Part shown: positions 53,901 through 55,805 of the stretch, piece by piece
How the letters are laid out: the number at the start of each line of letters is the position of its first letter
Numbering within the stretch: position 1 is the stretch's first letter
NCBI RefSeq assembly: GCF_019175385.1
Contig: NC_083344.1
Coordinates: forward strand, 21,212,380-21,276,379
Source of the DNA: Lycium barbarum
Lineage: Eukaryota > Streptophyta > Magnoliopsida > Solanales > Solanaceae
Direction: 5' to 3'
DNA length: 64,000 nucleotides
Notes under the pieces: model-generated
Database searches by the model: none
What the model was told of the DNA's origin: nothing
The model's input: only the letters and a program-made list of their open reading frames with translations
Position numbers and translations under genes: made by a program

Positions 53901-54780
53901 CTTTAACTCTGTGCCAAGTCAAAACCAGACAAACAAATTGAAACAGAGTGAGTAAATGTTTTTTTGGGATATTTTCCAGCACCCAACCAAGCAGTAGAAA
54001 CAAAATTCATGAAAATATGTCATTCAAGTTTTTAATTGTAGCAAACATTGATGTACTTTTATATTATCTACTTTTAATATAAATTAGAATAGAATGTACT
54101 TTTAATTTACAAATTAGAATTTCGCTTTCATAATAAATTAGAATTTATACATATATCTCCTTTAAATTTACTACTCCCTCCGTCTCCATCCCAATTTAAG
54201 TGCCTTACTCTTCTTCTTGGTCTCTTCTTCTTGGTCTATCCAAAAAGAGTGCCTCCTCCTACATACAGTAAGTTGAAAATTTAAACATCTTACCTGATAA
54301 GTTTAAGACCACAAGATTTGAATAACTTTTTGCTACTTTATACATGTTTAATTTAAGACTACAAGATTCAAAAATCAACCTTTATTTCTTAAAATTCGTG
54401 TCAAATTAAACTAAGACACTTAAATTGGGACGGAGGGAGTTCAATGTTTGGTACTTGGTGTGAAGAATGCAGAAGCATAGAGGTAGTAAATTAAAGAGAG
54501 AAATGGGAAGTAAGTACCTGGACCTTGGCAGCTCTAATCTTGTATCCTCCTACCTTACTCTTACTTTTCTGCCCTCGGAAGAATTGTGCAAGAGGTCTTC
54601 TTCTACTACTCGAAGAGTTGAATCTGTCACCAAAAGATAAGTGAGTTTTTGCTAAAAACAGCAATTCTTCTTTTACAAAACAAAAGATTTAATTTACCTG
54701 AGGAAGGTGGAAGAGGAAGGAAATGGAGGAAAGAACAAGTTGTTGAAATTACGTATCGCCACCACAGGCGATGCAGTCAT
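2836..54780 (-). CDS. ISA3: Isoamylase-type starch debranching enzyme ISA3 (whole spliced gene, 23 coding exons)
   Basis: Hydrolyses alpha-1,6 branch points of glucans. ISA3 enzymes act in plastids on short-chain branched glucan during starch breakdown (family knowledge). Exons: 54698-54780, 54518-54623, 51375-51532, 35491-35569, 30905-31141, 29867-29971, 29476-29580, 26262-26396, 26059-26145, 25372-25429, 16712-16775, 14925-15024, 14487-14587, 12647-12698, 11250-11312, 9721-9810, 9566-9638, 7378-7457, 6461-6565, 6286-6384, 4983-5044, 4429-4537, 2836-2949. Every junction is GT-AG and phases close, giving 754 residues, near the usual ISA3 length. A Ser/Arg/Phe-rich N-terminus of about 60 residues suggests a transit peptide. 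A CBM48-like domain lies at about 75-190, then a GH13 barrel: DVVYNH (D340, H345), GFRFD (nucleophile D418), IAEPWD (acid/base E455), IAHDG (H527, D528). No key residue is missing. Assignment to ISA3 rather than ISA1 or ISA2 rests on recalled similarity. Confidence 0.95.
3386..3705 (+). repeat. Diverged tandem duplication in intron 22
   Basis: Two copies of about 145 bp (near 3386-3530 and 3562-3705) share GCAAGG, then GTATAC, CTAGTTTGG, GAACACT, GTGAA, AAGCCCTTTA-like words and a TTCTTCTAA-like tail in the same order. They are diverged and short on landmarks. They may be old SINE-related DNA, but this is not proven. Confidence 0.5.
4429..4537 (-). CDS. ISA3: ISA3 exon 22
   Basis: Residues 681-717: [20 protein letters not shown] and [12 protein letters not shown], part of the C-terminal beta domain. 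Donor GTAAGT. Confidence 0.93.
4806..4837 (-). mobile_element. 32-bp RTE/TS-SINE tail insertion
   Basis: A minus-strand copy of the conserved 3' tail (GTTGTTG end, then the ATACCGGG and CCACTTGTGGGA words). It is flanked by 15-bp direct repeats at 4791-4805 and 4838-4852 that differ at one base. It is an extremely 5'-truncated retroposon in ISA3 intron 21. Confidence 0.7.
4983..5044 (-). CDS. ISA3: ISA3 exon 21
   Basis: Residues 661-680: [20 protein letters not shown], then AT of a split methionine codon. Donor GTAAGA. The TRIM lies in the intron between exons 20 and 21. Confidence 0.92.
5169..5190 (+). repeat. Poly-C tract
   Basis: About 21 cytosines in a row in ISA3 intron 20. Confidence 0.9.
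5916..6233 (+). mobile_element. TRIM (terminal-repeat retrotransposon in miniature)
   Basis: The LTRs are 5916-6037 and 6127-6233. They share CCCAC, GGTCTCCTT, GGACTT, GAGCTAGCTTTTGG, GTTAGG and TTCTTTACA. The left one starts TGTTGAATGTCCCAC and both end in CA. The primer-binding site TGGTATCAAAGCC follows the first LTR directly (6038), complementary to initiator methionine tRNA as in many Copia and TRIM elements. A purine tract GAGAGGGG (6118-6125) precedes the second LTR. AATAC at 5911-5915 is duplicated at 6234-6238. No coding capacity fits in 318 bp. It sits in ISA3 intron 20. The second LTR starts CG instead of TG. Confidence 0.85.
6286..6384 (-). CDS. ISA3: ISA3 exon 20
   Basis: Residues 628-660: [20 protein letters not shown] and [10 protein letters not shown] 76-bp intron separates it from exon 19. 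Confidence 0.93.
6461..6565 (-). CDS. ISA3: ISA3 exon 19
   Basis: Residues 593-627: [20 protein letters not shown] and NNFQWGQ, a highly conserved isoamylase segment. It has 35 codons in phase 0. Confidence 0.95.
7040..7276. mobile_element. Stowaway-like MITE 1
   Basis: Terminal inverted repeats TCCCTCCGTCCCAATTTAT and ATAAATTGGGACAGAGGGAG with TA target duplications at 7038-7039 and 7277-7278. Length is about 237 bp, in ISA3 intron 18. Confidence 0.88.
7378..7457 (-). CDS. ISA3: ISA3 exon 18
   Basis: Residues 566-592: [20 protein letters not shown] then ALMVSQ. Donor GTGTGT. Confidence 0.92.
8160..9085 (+). pseudogene. Copia fragment: integrase region plus LTR remnant
   Basis: Plus-strand reading gives a pre-integrase/integrase stretch with [15 protein letters not shown] (near 8245-8295) and [11 protein letters not shown] (near 8505-8540). 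The 3' end and LTR remnant at about 8840-9085 resemble the 3' LTR of the element at 20319-23718 (ATGCACCAG...TTGAG, TATATAG, AATAGGACTCAATGTAATAATG). Many stops are present. It is a 5'- and internally deleted relative in ISA3 intron 17, itself interrupted by an 83-bp retroposon tail. Confidence 0.75.
8896..8978 (+). mobile_element. 83-bp RTE/TS-SINE tail inserted in a Copia LTR
   Basis: Carries GGTAGGGGTAAGGTTTGCGT, then ACACTCTACCCTCCC, TGTGGGATTATACTGGG and a GTTGTTG end. Direct repeats TAGTGTCCC flank it at 8887-8895 and 8979-8987. The LTR sequence resumes after the insertion. Confidence 0.78.
9566..9638 (-). CDS. ISA3: ISA3 exon 17
   Basis: Residues 542-565: [20 protein letters not shown] then CGIE. 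It ends in phase 1. The intron downstream (7458-9565) carries a Copia fragment. Confidence 0.92.
9721..9810 (-). CDS. ISA3: ISA3 exon 16 (GH13 region IV)
   Basis: Residues 512-541 with [21 protein letters not shown]527 and D528 form conserved region IV. It has 30 codons in phase 0. Confidence 0.95.
9811..11249. other. ISA3 intron 15, no recognised feature
   Basis: An AT-rich intron. A purine-rich GA/AAG stretch covers about 10310-10510. No coding, RNA or transposon signature was found by eye. Confidence 0.5.
11250..11312 (-). CDS. ISA3: ISA3 exon 15
   Basis: Residues 491-511: [20 protein letters not shown], then R. It has 21 codons in phase 0. Donor GTAAGA. Confidence 0.92.
12327..12600. 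mobile_element. TIR MITE with GTTTGGCCATGAA ends
   Basis: The left end GGCTGTTTGGCCATGAA (12331-) and the right end, in reverse complement GGCCCGTTTGGCCATGAAAA (ending about 12600), form terminal inverted repeats around an AT-rich core in ISA3 intron 14. Such ends are common in Solanaceae hAT-like MITEs (recalled, not checked). The target duplication is unclear. Confidence 0.65.
12647..12698 (-). CDS. ISA3: ISA3 exon 14
   Basis: Residues 473-490: [17 protein letters not shown]. At 52 nt it is one of the shortest exons. It ends at a codon boundary with donor GTGACA. Confidence 0.92.
13004..13135 (+). repeat. 56-bp tandem repeat with inverted TTGTTG units
   Basis: About 2.3 copies of a 56-bp unit composed of AGCAACATCAACAACAATAT, ATGTTGTAA, then AGCAACAACAATATATTGTT, GTTGTAA. 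Within each unit CAACAACAATAT and ATATTGTTGTTG are inverted, so each unit can form a hairpin. It lies in ISA3 intron 13. Confidence 0.9.
14027..14073 (+). mobile_element. 47-bp RTE/TS-SINE tail insertion
   Basis: Carries CCCCAAACCCCACTTTGTGG then TTTCACTGGATATGTTGTTG. It is flanked by 15-bp direct repeats at 14012-14026 and 14074-14088 with one mismatch. An extreme 5' truncation in ISA3 intron 13. Confidence 0.75.
14487..14587 (-). CDS. ISA3: ISA3 exon 13 (GH13 region III, acid/base)
   Basis: Residues 440-472 with [17 protein letters not shown] and [11 protein letters not shown]455 is the general acid/base of region III. Donor GTAATA in phase 2. Confidence 0.95.
14925..15024 (-). CDS. ISA3: ISA3 exon 12 (GH13 region II, nucleophile)
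   Basis: Residues 406-439 with [21 protein letters not shown]418 is the catalytic nucleophile of GH13 region II. It ends PPLVK at a codon boundary. Donor GTGAAG. Confidence 0.95.
15353..15641. mobile_element. MITE-like element with CAG(T)GGCGGAT ends
   Basis: The left end CGACAGGGCAGATTTAAAGG and the right end in reverse complement CAGTGGCGGATCCAGGA form imperfect inverted repeats. A small palindrome AGGGTGTTCACCCGAACACCCT lies just inside the left end. TCAAC occurs on both sides (15348-15352, 15637-15641) as a candidate duplication. It lies in ISA3 intron 11. Superfamily not settled. Confidence 0.5.
15843..16105 (+). repeat. Copia-type LTR remnant (plus orientation)
   Basis: Shares with 24795-25075 (in reverse) the words TTTTTAGGATTACTTG, CATACT..AGGAATTACT, GGATTACTTGAATACTTTC, GGGATTACTTG, AACACTATAT and CAACATGCTTA in the same order. 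No internal coding region follows, so this is a solo or truncated LTR in ISA3 intron 11. Confidence 0.6.
16106..16711. other. ISA3 intron 11 proximal part, nothing recognised
   Basis: AT-rich DNA without clear coding, RNA or repeat signature. Confidence 0.4.
16712..16775 (-). CDS. ISA3: ISA3 exon 11
   Basis: Residues 385-406, including [20 protein letters not shown]. It is 64 nt with phases 1 and 2 on its two sides. It is flanked by inverted copies of one Copia LTR family in introns 10 and 11. Confidence 0.92.
17885..18475 (-). pseudogene. rrn26: Nuclear copy of mitochondrial 26S rRNA gene fragment (NUMT)
   Basis: On the minus strand it contains the universal large-subunit segment GGCCGTAACTATAAAGGTCC then TAAGGTAGCGAAATTCCTTG, preceded by GACGCCTACCCAGTGCCGGA and GAAGCCCCGG. 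Upstream, GTCGATGGACAATAGG and AATATTCCTGTACTG match the start of domain III. After TTCCTTGTCG it reads GAGTGAGTTCCTACGCGCAC, unlike the plastid and bacterial version (GGGTAAGTTCCGACC), so I assign it to mitochondria. It covers about the middle fifth of the molecule and has no rRNA function here. It lies in ISA3 intron 10, in the same sense as ISA3. Apparent protein reading on the plus strand is spurious. Origin in mitochondria rather than plastid is from memory of the two sequences. Confidence 0.85.
18553..19101 (-). mobile_element. 5'-truncated RTE-type LINE, C-terminus of ORF and 3' UTR
   Basis: On the minus strand, 19100 to 18917 encodes the end of a reverse transcriptase polyprotein with [20 protein letters not shown] and [13 protein letters not shown] before a stop. 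The 3' UTR follows with the TS-SINE-like tail (TACACTTTACCCTCCC, CCACACAGTGGGAT, GTTGTTATTGTTG). A perfect 20-bp target duplication flanks it at 18533-18552 and 19102-19121, which dates the insertion as fairly recent. It lies in ISA3 intron 10, near the mitochondrial rDNA copy. Confidence 0.9.
19843..19945 (+). mobile_element. SINE-like fragment
   Basis: Carries GCGTAGGTTGTCTACGTCAC, ATTCCATGGGGTGCAACCC, TTCTCTGGACCC, GTGAACCGGGCTGCCC and a T-rich end. This resembles the body of a common Solanaceae SINE (recalled pattern: rounds of GGCTGCGTAC, GACCC and CCGGGCTGCCC). It is diverged and lacks a clear duplication. Confidence 0.5.
20319..23718 (+). mobile_element. Degenerate Copia retrotransposon with short LTRs
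   Basis: The 5' LTR is at 20319-20457 (TGTTAGAATAGGAATAGG ... TTTCTCACA). The 3' LTR starts at 23580 (TGTTAAAATTGGATTAGG) and ends about 23715. Both contain AAAGGATTGTAATGTA-like, TATAAA..GGGCTCAGTGTAAT and CAATAATA words. A mutated primer-binding site TAATATCAAAG follows the first LTR. Between them lie gag, protease, integrase, reverse transcriptase and RNase H remains in Copia order. Clear target duplications were not found. It sits in ISA3 intron 10, in the opposite sense. Confidence 0.85.
20670..23525 (+). pseudogene. Copia gag-pol pseudogene
   Basis: Landmarks in order: zinc knuckle remnant [15 protein letters not shown] (20934-20980), protease-like [18 protein letters not shown] (21130-21190), pre-integrase [19 protein letters not shown] (21520-21570), reverse transcriptase [14 protein letters not shown] (22145-22190) and [15 protein letters not shown] (22255-22300), the active-site loop reading [14 protein letters not shown] where YVDD is expected (22635-22680), then [20 protein letters not shown], and RNase H remains (23080-23520). 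Many stops and frame changes; a G run at 22449-22462. The first knuckle cysteine and the protease active-site motif are altered. It cannot be functional. Confidence 0.85.
23719..24776. other. Probable old LTR-type repeat DNA, not resolved
   Basis: This stretch, together with 19480-20318, flanks the Copia element on both sides and has the look of gypsy LTR DNA (for example GAGCCCCACACTAGGCTGG and GGTGTGTGATAGC-like words). No boundaries could be placed. A poly-A/AAG run lies at 24410-24450. Confidence 0.3.
24777..25075 (-). repeat. Copia-type LTR with primer-binding site (minus orientation)
   Basis: On the minus strand the LTR runs down to about 24805 and is followed by ATGGTATCAGAGCC (24777-24806 region), a Copia primer-binding site matching initiator methionine tRNA. 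The LTR shares ordered words with 15843-16105. The internal region to the left is not recognisable as gag. It lies in ISA3 intron 10. Confidence 0.65.
25372..25429 (-). CDS. ISA3: ISA3 exon 10
   Basis: Residues 366-384 plus one base: [19 protein letters not shown]. Donor GTAATT; an 8.6-kb intron follows. The split glycine codon is completed by exon 11. Confidence 0.92.
26059..26145 (-). CDS. ISA3: ISA3 exon 9 (GH13 region I)
   Basis: Residues 337-365 with [21 protein letters not shown]13 conserved region I including D340 and H345. It ends SFRGIDNK. It has 29 codons in phase 0. Confidence 0.95.
26262..26396 (-). CDS. ISA3: ISA3 exon 8
   Basis: Residues 292-336 with [20 protein letters not shown] and [14 protein letters not shown], leading into conserved region I. 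It has 45 codons in phase 0. Donor GTTTGC is weak but fits. Confidence 0.95.
26490..28960 (+). repeat. Three diverged copies of an AT-rich unit with Helitron-like starts
   Basis: Units near 26640-27180, 27185-27830 and 28070-28950 share GTGGACCCCATATTAA-like words, AGTGGGAGCAAATGAAATTA, GAAAAGAGATTAAT, CTAATTCTAATT.ACGTTTCC and ACATGACAAGTAAAATGAG. Units 2 and 3 also share a tail (TTTAAACATGTAAAATTAAT). Each is preceded by TCTA(A)CTAT(A/T)TAGAAG then CGGTT (about 26495, 27838, 28036), like the 5' end of the Helitron found at 37366-38378. No Helitron 3' hairpin was placed for these. In ISA3 intron 7. Confidence 0.6.
28255..28382 (+). mobile_element. tRNA-derived SINE with 10-bp target duplication
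   Basis: An internal pol III promoter is visible: box A-like TGGCTCAGTGGTTAAGCAC and box B GGGTTCGAGTC about 40 bp later. A short body and poly(A) at 28371-28382 follow. ATCAAACAAT is repeated at 28245-28254 and 28382-28391. Inserted in the third AT-rich unit of ISA3 intron 7. The tRNA-like head lacks a normal acceptor stem, so it is not a tRNA gene. Confidence 0.85.
29161..29178 (+). repeat. (TA)n microsatellite
   Basis: Nine TA repeats near the right end of the AT-rich region in ISA3 intron 7. Confidence 0.85.
29476..29580 (-). CDS. ISA3: ISA3 exon 7
   Basis: Residues 257-291 with [19 protein letters not shown] and RRPNPRDHM. It has 35 codons in phase 0. Donor GTAAAC. Confidence 0.95.
29867..29971 (-). 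CDS. ISA3: ISA3 exon 6 (entry of GH13 barrel)
   Basis: Residues 222-256 with [15 protein letters not shown] and GSYLGLIEK, the first beta strand of the GH13 catalytic barrel. It is exactly 35 codons in phase 0. Donor GTACTT. Confidence 0.95.
30069..30280. mobile_element. Stowaway-like MITE 2
   Basis: Ends CTCCCTCTGTTTCAAGTTAT and AAATTGAGACAGGGAG, with TA at 30067-30068 and 30281-30282. In ISA3 intron 5. Confidence 0.85.
30905..31141 (-). CDS. ISA3: ISA3 exon 5
   Basis: Residues 143-221, the longest coding exon. It carries [30 protein letters not shown] and [14 protein letters not shown], all strongly isoamylase-like. A 125-bp retroposon tail sits just 40 nt upstream of its acceptor. Confidence 0.95.
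31181..31305 (-). mobile_element. 125-bp RTE/TS-SINE tail next to a splice site
   Basis: A minus-strand copy of the retroposon tail: TACCCTAC..., CCCCAGACCCCACTTGTGGG, ATTACACTGG and a GTTGTTGTTGT end, with part of the 3' UTR (CTATTGAAACAGTCTTTC). Direct repeats TAAGAAAAGG lie at 31171-31180 and 31306-31315. Its end is 40 nt upstream of the ISA3 exon 5 acceptor. Confidence 0.75.
32093..32312 (-). mobile_element. tRNA-derived SINE (minus strand)
   Basis: On the minus strand: box B-like CTCAGGTTCGAAATCCC, then GGGTCGAGCTCGTCGCACGG, GGCATGCCTAGTGCGGGTTA, a GAGATGAGTTTACCCTGTGC segment, and the end GGGTTCCCATGTCATA followed by poly(A) (T run at 32093-32101). This structure fits a Solanaceae SINE family; the family name was not assigned. 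In ISA3 intron 4. Confidence 0.75.
32538..32754. mobile_element. Stowaway-like MITE 3
   Basis: Ends CTCCCTCCATCCCAAAAAGA and TCTTTTCGGGACGGAGGGAG with TA at 32536-32537 and 32755-32756. In ISA3 intron 4. Confidence 0.88.
33196..34677. mobile_element. Non-autonomous Mutator-like element with long inverted ends
   Basis: Inverted arms of about 140-150 bp (33196-33345 and 34535-34677) share ACATAAAC, GTATGACCTCCAACTTTGGG, TGTGCACAAG.AGGCAC and GTCTAAAGTTGAACACGTAT. Nine-base flanks TTTATACCA (33187-33195) and TTTATACAA (34678-34686) differ at one base, the duplication length of Mutator elements. The interior holds no recognisable transposase; two reading frames inside show no family resemblance. 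In ISA3 intron 4. Confidence 0.7.
34687..35490. other. ISA3 intron 4 near exon 4, nothing recognised
   Basis: AT-rich intron sequence without a visible gene or element. Confidence 0.4.
35491..35569 (-). CDS. ISA3: ISA3 exon 4
   Basis: Residues 116-142 with [20 protein letters not shown], typical of the CBM48 domain. The acceptor is TGACAG at 35570-35575. The exon is short and isolated between a 15.8-kb and a 4.3-kb intron. Confidence 0.9.
36160..36740 (+). pseudogene. RTE-type LINE remnant (endonuclease end to RT linker)
   Basis: Reads [13 protein letters not shown] (endonuclease C-terminus), [66 protein letters not shown] and [17 protein letters not shown], the order found in plant RTE LINEs. 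A 25-bp segment GAGAACCTTACGACCCA.CAT recurs at about 36162 and 36262, a small internal duplication. It ends at a stop before the RT domain; in ISA3 intron 3, opposite sense. Confidence 0.75.
37366..38378 (-). mobile_element. Non-autonomous Helitron inserted in a LINE
   Basis: Read on the minus strand, the 3' end has hairpin GCCCGTGCTGGCACGGGC followed by TCTGGT, fitting the CTRRT rule, and abuts AT in the LINE. The 5' end near 38378 reads TTTATACTATATATAAGCAT (TC expected). LINE protein reading continues on both sides. A Stowaway MITE is nested inside. No Rep/helicase coding is present. Confidence 0.6.
37824..38084. mobile_element. Stowaway-like MITE 4 (nested in Helitron)
   Basis: Ends CTCCCTCCATTCCAAAATAA and TTATTTTGGAATGGAGGGAG with TA at 37822-37823 and 38085-38086. 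The ends match for over 20 bp. Confidence 0.9.
38895..39000 (+). pseudogene. Small Copia reverse transcriptase fragment
   Basis: Reads ECTQIF then, after a frame change, [15 protein letters not shown], matching the [18 protein letters not shown] stretch of Copia RT. About 100 bp only. Confidence 0.5.
39002..39413. mobile_element. MITE-like element with TAGGGGTG ends
   Basis: The left end TAGGGGTGATAAAATAGCCC and the right end in reverse complement CTAGGCATGTTAAATGG form weak inverted repeats. Inside, words such as GACCCATCCAACCTCC and CCCAACCCTCCCCAAAAG are inverted relative to each other. Boundaries approximate. Confidence 0.45.
39480..40249. other. Flank of the pararetrovirus left arm, LTR-like DNA
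   Basis: 39830-40120 contains TTTTTACGTGGAATCTCC and TTGTTCAAGGGAGG, seen in some Copia LTRs. No second LTR or coding region was found. Confidence 0.3.
40250..42605 (-). mobile_element. Endogenous pararetrovirus fragment, left inverted copy
   Basis: Minus-strand copy of the 3' part of a caulimovirid genome. From 42605 down: start of RNase H ([15 protein letters not shown] at about 42410-42450), the C-terminal part of the polymerase polyprotein with deletions (41505-42000), an intergenic region, a TATATAA promoter (near 40717), a polyadenylation signal (40659-40664) and leader repeats (40327-40473). The reverse complement of 43116-45384 matches it nearly throughout, with small indels. The polymerase region has lost about 700 bp of the RNase H part relative to the other copy, including a stretch around 42000-42290 that is rearranged, and has stops. 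Cannot encode a virus. In ISA3 intron 3. Confidence 0.8.
40659..40724 (-). promoter_or_regulatory. Pararetroviral promoter and polyadenylation signal (left copy)
   Basis: Mirror of the right copy: TATATAA on the minus strand near 40715-40722 and AATAAA at 40659-40664. It points towards 40250, that is, away from the other copy's promoter. Confidence 0.6.
42650..43625 (+). pseudogene. Pararetroviral reverse transcriptase/RNase H remnant
   Basis: The RT active site [10 protein letters not shown] is visible near 42878-42910, after FDLKF and MPFGLK. The RNase H start lies near 43290 and the conserved stretch after it, [16 protein letters not shown], near 43550-43605. Stops and frame changes (for example near 43000, 43300 and 43430) break the reading into short pieces. 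The expected role in the virus was copying pregenomic RNA; here it is inactive. Confidence 0.8.
43740..44325 (+). pseudogene. Pararetroviral polymerase C-terminal region, open in parts
   Basis: Open stretches at 43823-44089 and 43939-44325 overlap in two frames. The latter includes [20 protein letters not shown] and [14 protein letters not shown]. The same words occur in the left copy (41505-41741, minus). No domain is named with confidence; position after RNase H suggests the end of the viral polyprotein. Confidence 0.55.
44958..45033 (+). promoter_or_regulatory. Pararetroviral promoter and polyadenylation signal (right copy)
   Basis: TATATAA (44960-44966) in CCTATATAAAGG is followed 62 bp later by AATAAA (45028-45033). 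A TATA box placed shortly before a polyadenylation signal is usual in caulimovirids, where terminally redundant RNA crosses the signal twice. A TGACG-type word (GGCGTCACATG, about 44777) lies upstream. Confidence 0.65.
45129..45315 (+). repeat. Leader repeats of the pararetrovirus (right)
   Basis: Four copies of CTTGGCAAGCCGTCC(TT) then GGGATGTTGAAG, spaced 40-80 bp (about 45131, 45209, 45250, 45290). The left copy has three in reverse (40327, 40363, 40449). Confidence 0.8.
45800..46790 (+). pseudogene. Copia gag remnant
   Basis: Best seen as [20 protein letters not shown] then PLPTLREFF (46340-46420), followed by [11 protein letters not shown]. These match the Copia gag pattern of a FLxGLxxEFDxxRxQILG block followed by an acidic segment. 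Upstream and downstream frames are broken. The open stretch 46456-46784 lies after this block and has no recognised domain. In ISA3 intron 3. Confidence 0.6.
46800..47513. other. ISA3 intron 3, nothing recognised
   Basis: AT-rich DNA between the Copia gag remnant and the hAT element. Confidence 0.4.
47522..50661 (+). mobile_element. hAT transposon with TIRs and 8-bp duplication
   Basis: The left end CGGTGTTTAGGAAGGCGAG and the right end in reverse complement CATTGTTTAGGATGGCGAG are the inverted repeats. Flanks GATTTGCC (47514-47521) and GGTTTGCC (50662-50669) match 7 of 8. Subterminal GGCGAG/CTCGCC repeats crowd both ends, as in hAT elements. The interior encodes a decayed hAT transposase. 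Inserted in ISA3 intron 3, opposite sense. Confidence 0.88.
48061..50370 (+). pseudogene. hAT transposase pseudogene
   Basis: Starts [20 protein letters not shown]-type zinc finger follows: [19 protein letters not shown] (48130-48200). A DUF659-like core reads [13 protein letters not shown] and [14 protein letters not shown] (48660-48920), then KTRFATAF (49120), [27 protein letters not shown] and [12 protein letters not shown] (49205-49603). The dimerisation region is [12 protein letters not shown] (49800), [18 protein letters not shown] and NEWLTG, with a C-terminal acidic tail ending FGDLEEE (50370). Introns may lie at about 48925-49018, 49690-49755 and 49860-49960. In-frame stops near 48203, 48245 and 49149 and frame changes show it is not active. 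Confidence 0.85.
50670..51374. other. ISA3 intron 3 near exon 3, nothing recognised
   Basis: No feature seen beyond a few short open frames without family resemblance. Confidence 0.4.
51375..51532 (-). CDS. ISA3: ISA3 exon 3 (start of CBM48 region)
   Basis: Residues 64-115. It contains [17 protein letters not shown] and [17 protein letters not shown], the conserved opening of the N-terminal carbohydrate-binding domain of isoamylases. Donor GTTAGA; it ends in phase 2. Intron 3 downstream is about 15.8 kb. Confidence 0.92.
51533..53187. other. ISA3 intron 2 distal part, nothing recognised
   Basis: AT-rich DNA. Short open frames near 51810-52750 have no recognised domain. Confidence 0.4.
53188..53402. 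mobile_element. Stowaway-like MITE 5
   Basis: Left end CTCCCTCTATCCCAATTTAT; the right end TAAATTGGGACAAAGGA is decayed. TA at 53186-53187 and 53403-53404. In ISA3 intron 2. Confidence 0.8.
53530..53995. mobile_element. MITE with GTTTGGTTG ends, split by a Stowaway
   Basis: The left part (53535-53600: GTGTTTGGTTGCTATAACAT, ATTTTCC) and the right part in reverse complement (53995-53965: CTGCTTGGTTGGGTGCTGGA, AAATATCC) are inverted ends of one older element; the Stowaway at 53742-53952 lies between them. Approximate limits. Confidence 0.45.
53742..53952. mobile_element. Stowaway-like MITE 6
   Basis: Ends CTCCCTCCATTTCAAAAAGA and CAAATTGAAACAGAGTGAG with TA at 53740-53741 and 53953-53954. In ISA3 intron 2. 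Confidence 0.82.
54174..54439. mobile_element. Stowaway-like MITE 7
   Basis: Left end CTCCCTCCGTCTCCATCCCA and right end TAAATTGGGACGGAGGGAG; TA at 54172-54173, TT at 54440-54441. An inner CTTCTTCTTGGTCT duplication lies near 54209-54235. It is 78 bp from ISA3 exon 2. Confidence 0.85.
54518..54623 (-). CDS. ISA3: ISA3 exon 2
   Basis: Residues 28-63, including [13 protein letters not shown] and KIRAAKVQ. It is basic and serine-rich, consistent with the end of a transit peptide. It is separated from exon 1 by a 74-bp intron. Donor GTACTT. Confidence 0.85.
54698..54780 (-). CDS. ISA3: ISA3 exon 1 (start codon, transit peptide)
   Basis: Starts [12 protein letters not shown]. It is rich in F, P and S, as expected for a plastid transit peptide. 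It ends in codon phase 2 (AG) and joins exon 2 to make arginine. The start is the first ATG followed by a long frame; a two-codon upstream ORF precedes it. Donor GTAAAT. Confidence 0.85.
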
Positions 54781-54799
54781 CTTTAATGGCACTGTAGAA

Positions 54800-54808
54800 T
54801 TAGAGCAT
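54800..54808 (-). promoter_or_regulatory. Two-codon upstream ORF in ISA3 leader
   Basis: ATG CTC TAA lies 19 nt before the ISA3 start codon on the minus strand. If the transcript starts upstream of it, as the pyrimidine-rich leader (54808-54870) suggests, it is a minimal uORF. Confidence 0.45.
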
Positions 54809-54903
54809 GTAAAGGGAGAAGAATTAAGGAGAAGAGAGAAAGTAAGAAGGGGAGAGTAACTTCTCGAAGGCTGGATTTGATAGGGGTTCCTCTTTTTGGG
54901 TGC

Positions 54904-54977
54904 CACGTGAAAGGGTACGTGGAAGGAACGGCCCGCATCTATTTCCCATCCCTCTCTCTTCATAAGTATCACACGTG
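54904..54977 (-). promoter_or_regulatory. Two G-boxes upstream of ISA3
   Basis: CACGTG at 54904-54909 and 54972-54977, 124-197 bp upstream of the start codon, with a further ACGTGG-type core between them. G-boxes bind bZIP and bHLH factors (light and clock outputs). No TATA box is obvious. The promoter role is inferred from position. Confidence 0.5.
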
Positions 54978-55079
54978 CCTGCCCTACGCGGCACATCCCT
55001 CCACTAACTTCTTCACACTTAAAATAAATTCCCTCCCTCAAATTATCATTCAACTTTAACCAAATTTATTTATTACAAA

Positions 55080-55805
55080 TAAAAAAAATATTTTTATGTT
55101 ATTTTAATAAGATCACTCGACTTGATATTTCTTTTCTTTTTATATTTTATTATAGAGTAATAAAGTAAAAAGCCACTTAAAAGGCAAAATAATGTATAAT
55201 TTATAATTTATAATTTTCACCCTTATTATATATATACACCTTATCTTATTTTTTTTAACTAGTGGTGAGGTGCCCTCGTTGAGCACGGCCCAAGCTTACA
55301 TAAAAATTAAAGAGCAACTTATAGGAACCACTATATTTAAGAGCTTTTAACGATCCGTAGCTACATTTTATGTATTTAAATTTCGTAGTTAGTTTTAGGG
55401 CAATTCGCTATATTTGAGGGTATTTGAATACACTATTCTGTTGTATCGTTTGTTGTATTTGAATGCATGGAACCTTAATTTCTCTGAATACATGTGTATT
55501 CAAAATGATTATATTCCAGTGCAATTAAATACACGACGGAGTTGTGTATTTTCGTGTATTTATATACTATGTATCATTTTGTTTTAGCTGTATTTGAATG
55601 TATTCGAGCTCCAATCAGCAAGATCACCACCGGACGTCACAAGGTTGAATGTATTCGACTGTATTTACACTCAGAAAATGACGAAATAAAGAATACAATC
55701 AAATCTGGTCAAATCTCTGGCAAAAATACAAAATACACTGTATTTAAAAAGGAAAAATACAATCAAAACTGGCCGGATAACCGGCGAAATACAAAATACT
55801 ACTAT
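55080..55805. other. AT-rich upstream DNA with GTATTTGAATG-type repeats
   Basis: Words TGTATTTGAATG, GTATTTGAATACAC, TGTATTCGA and AAATACA recur in both orientations between 55420 and 55800. Probably a decayed MITE-like repeat; ends not found. Confidence 0.35.
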
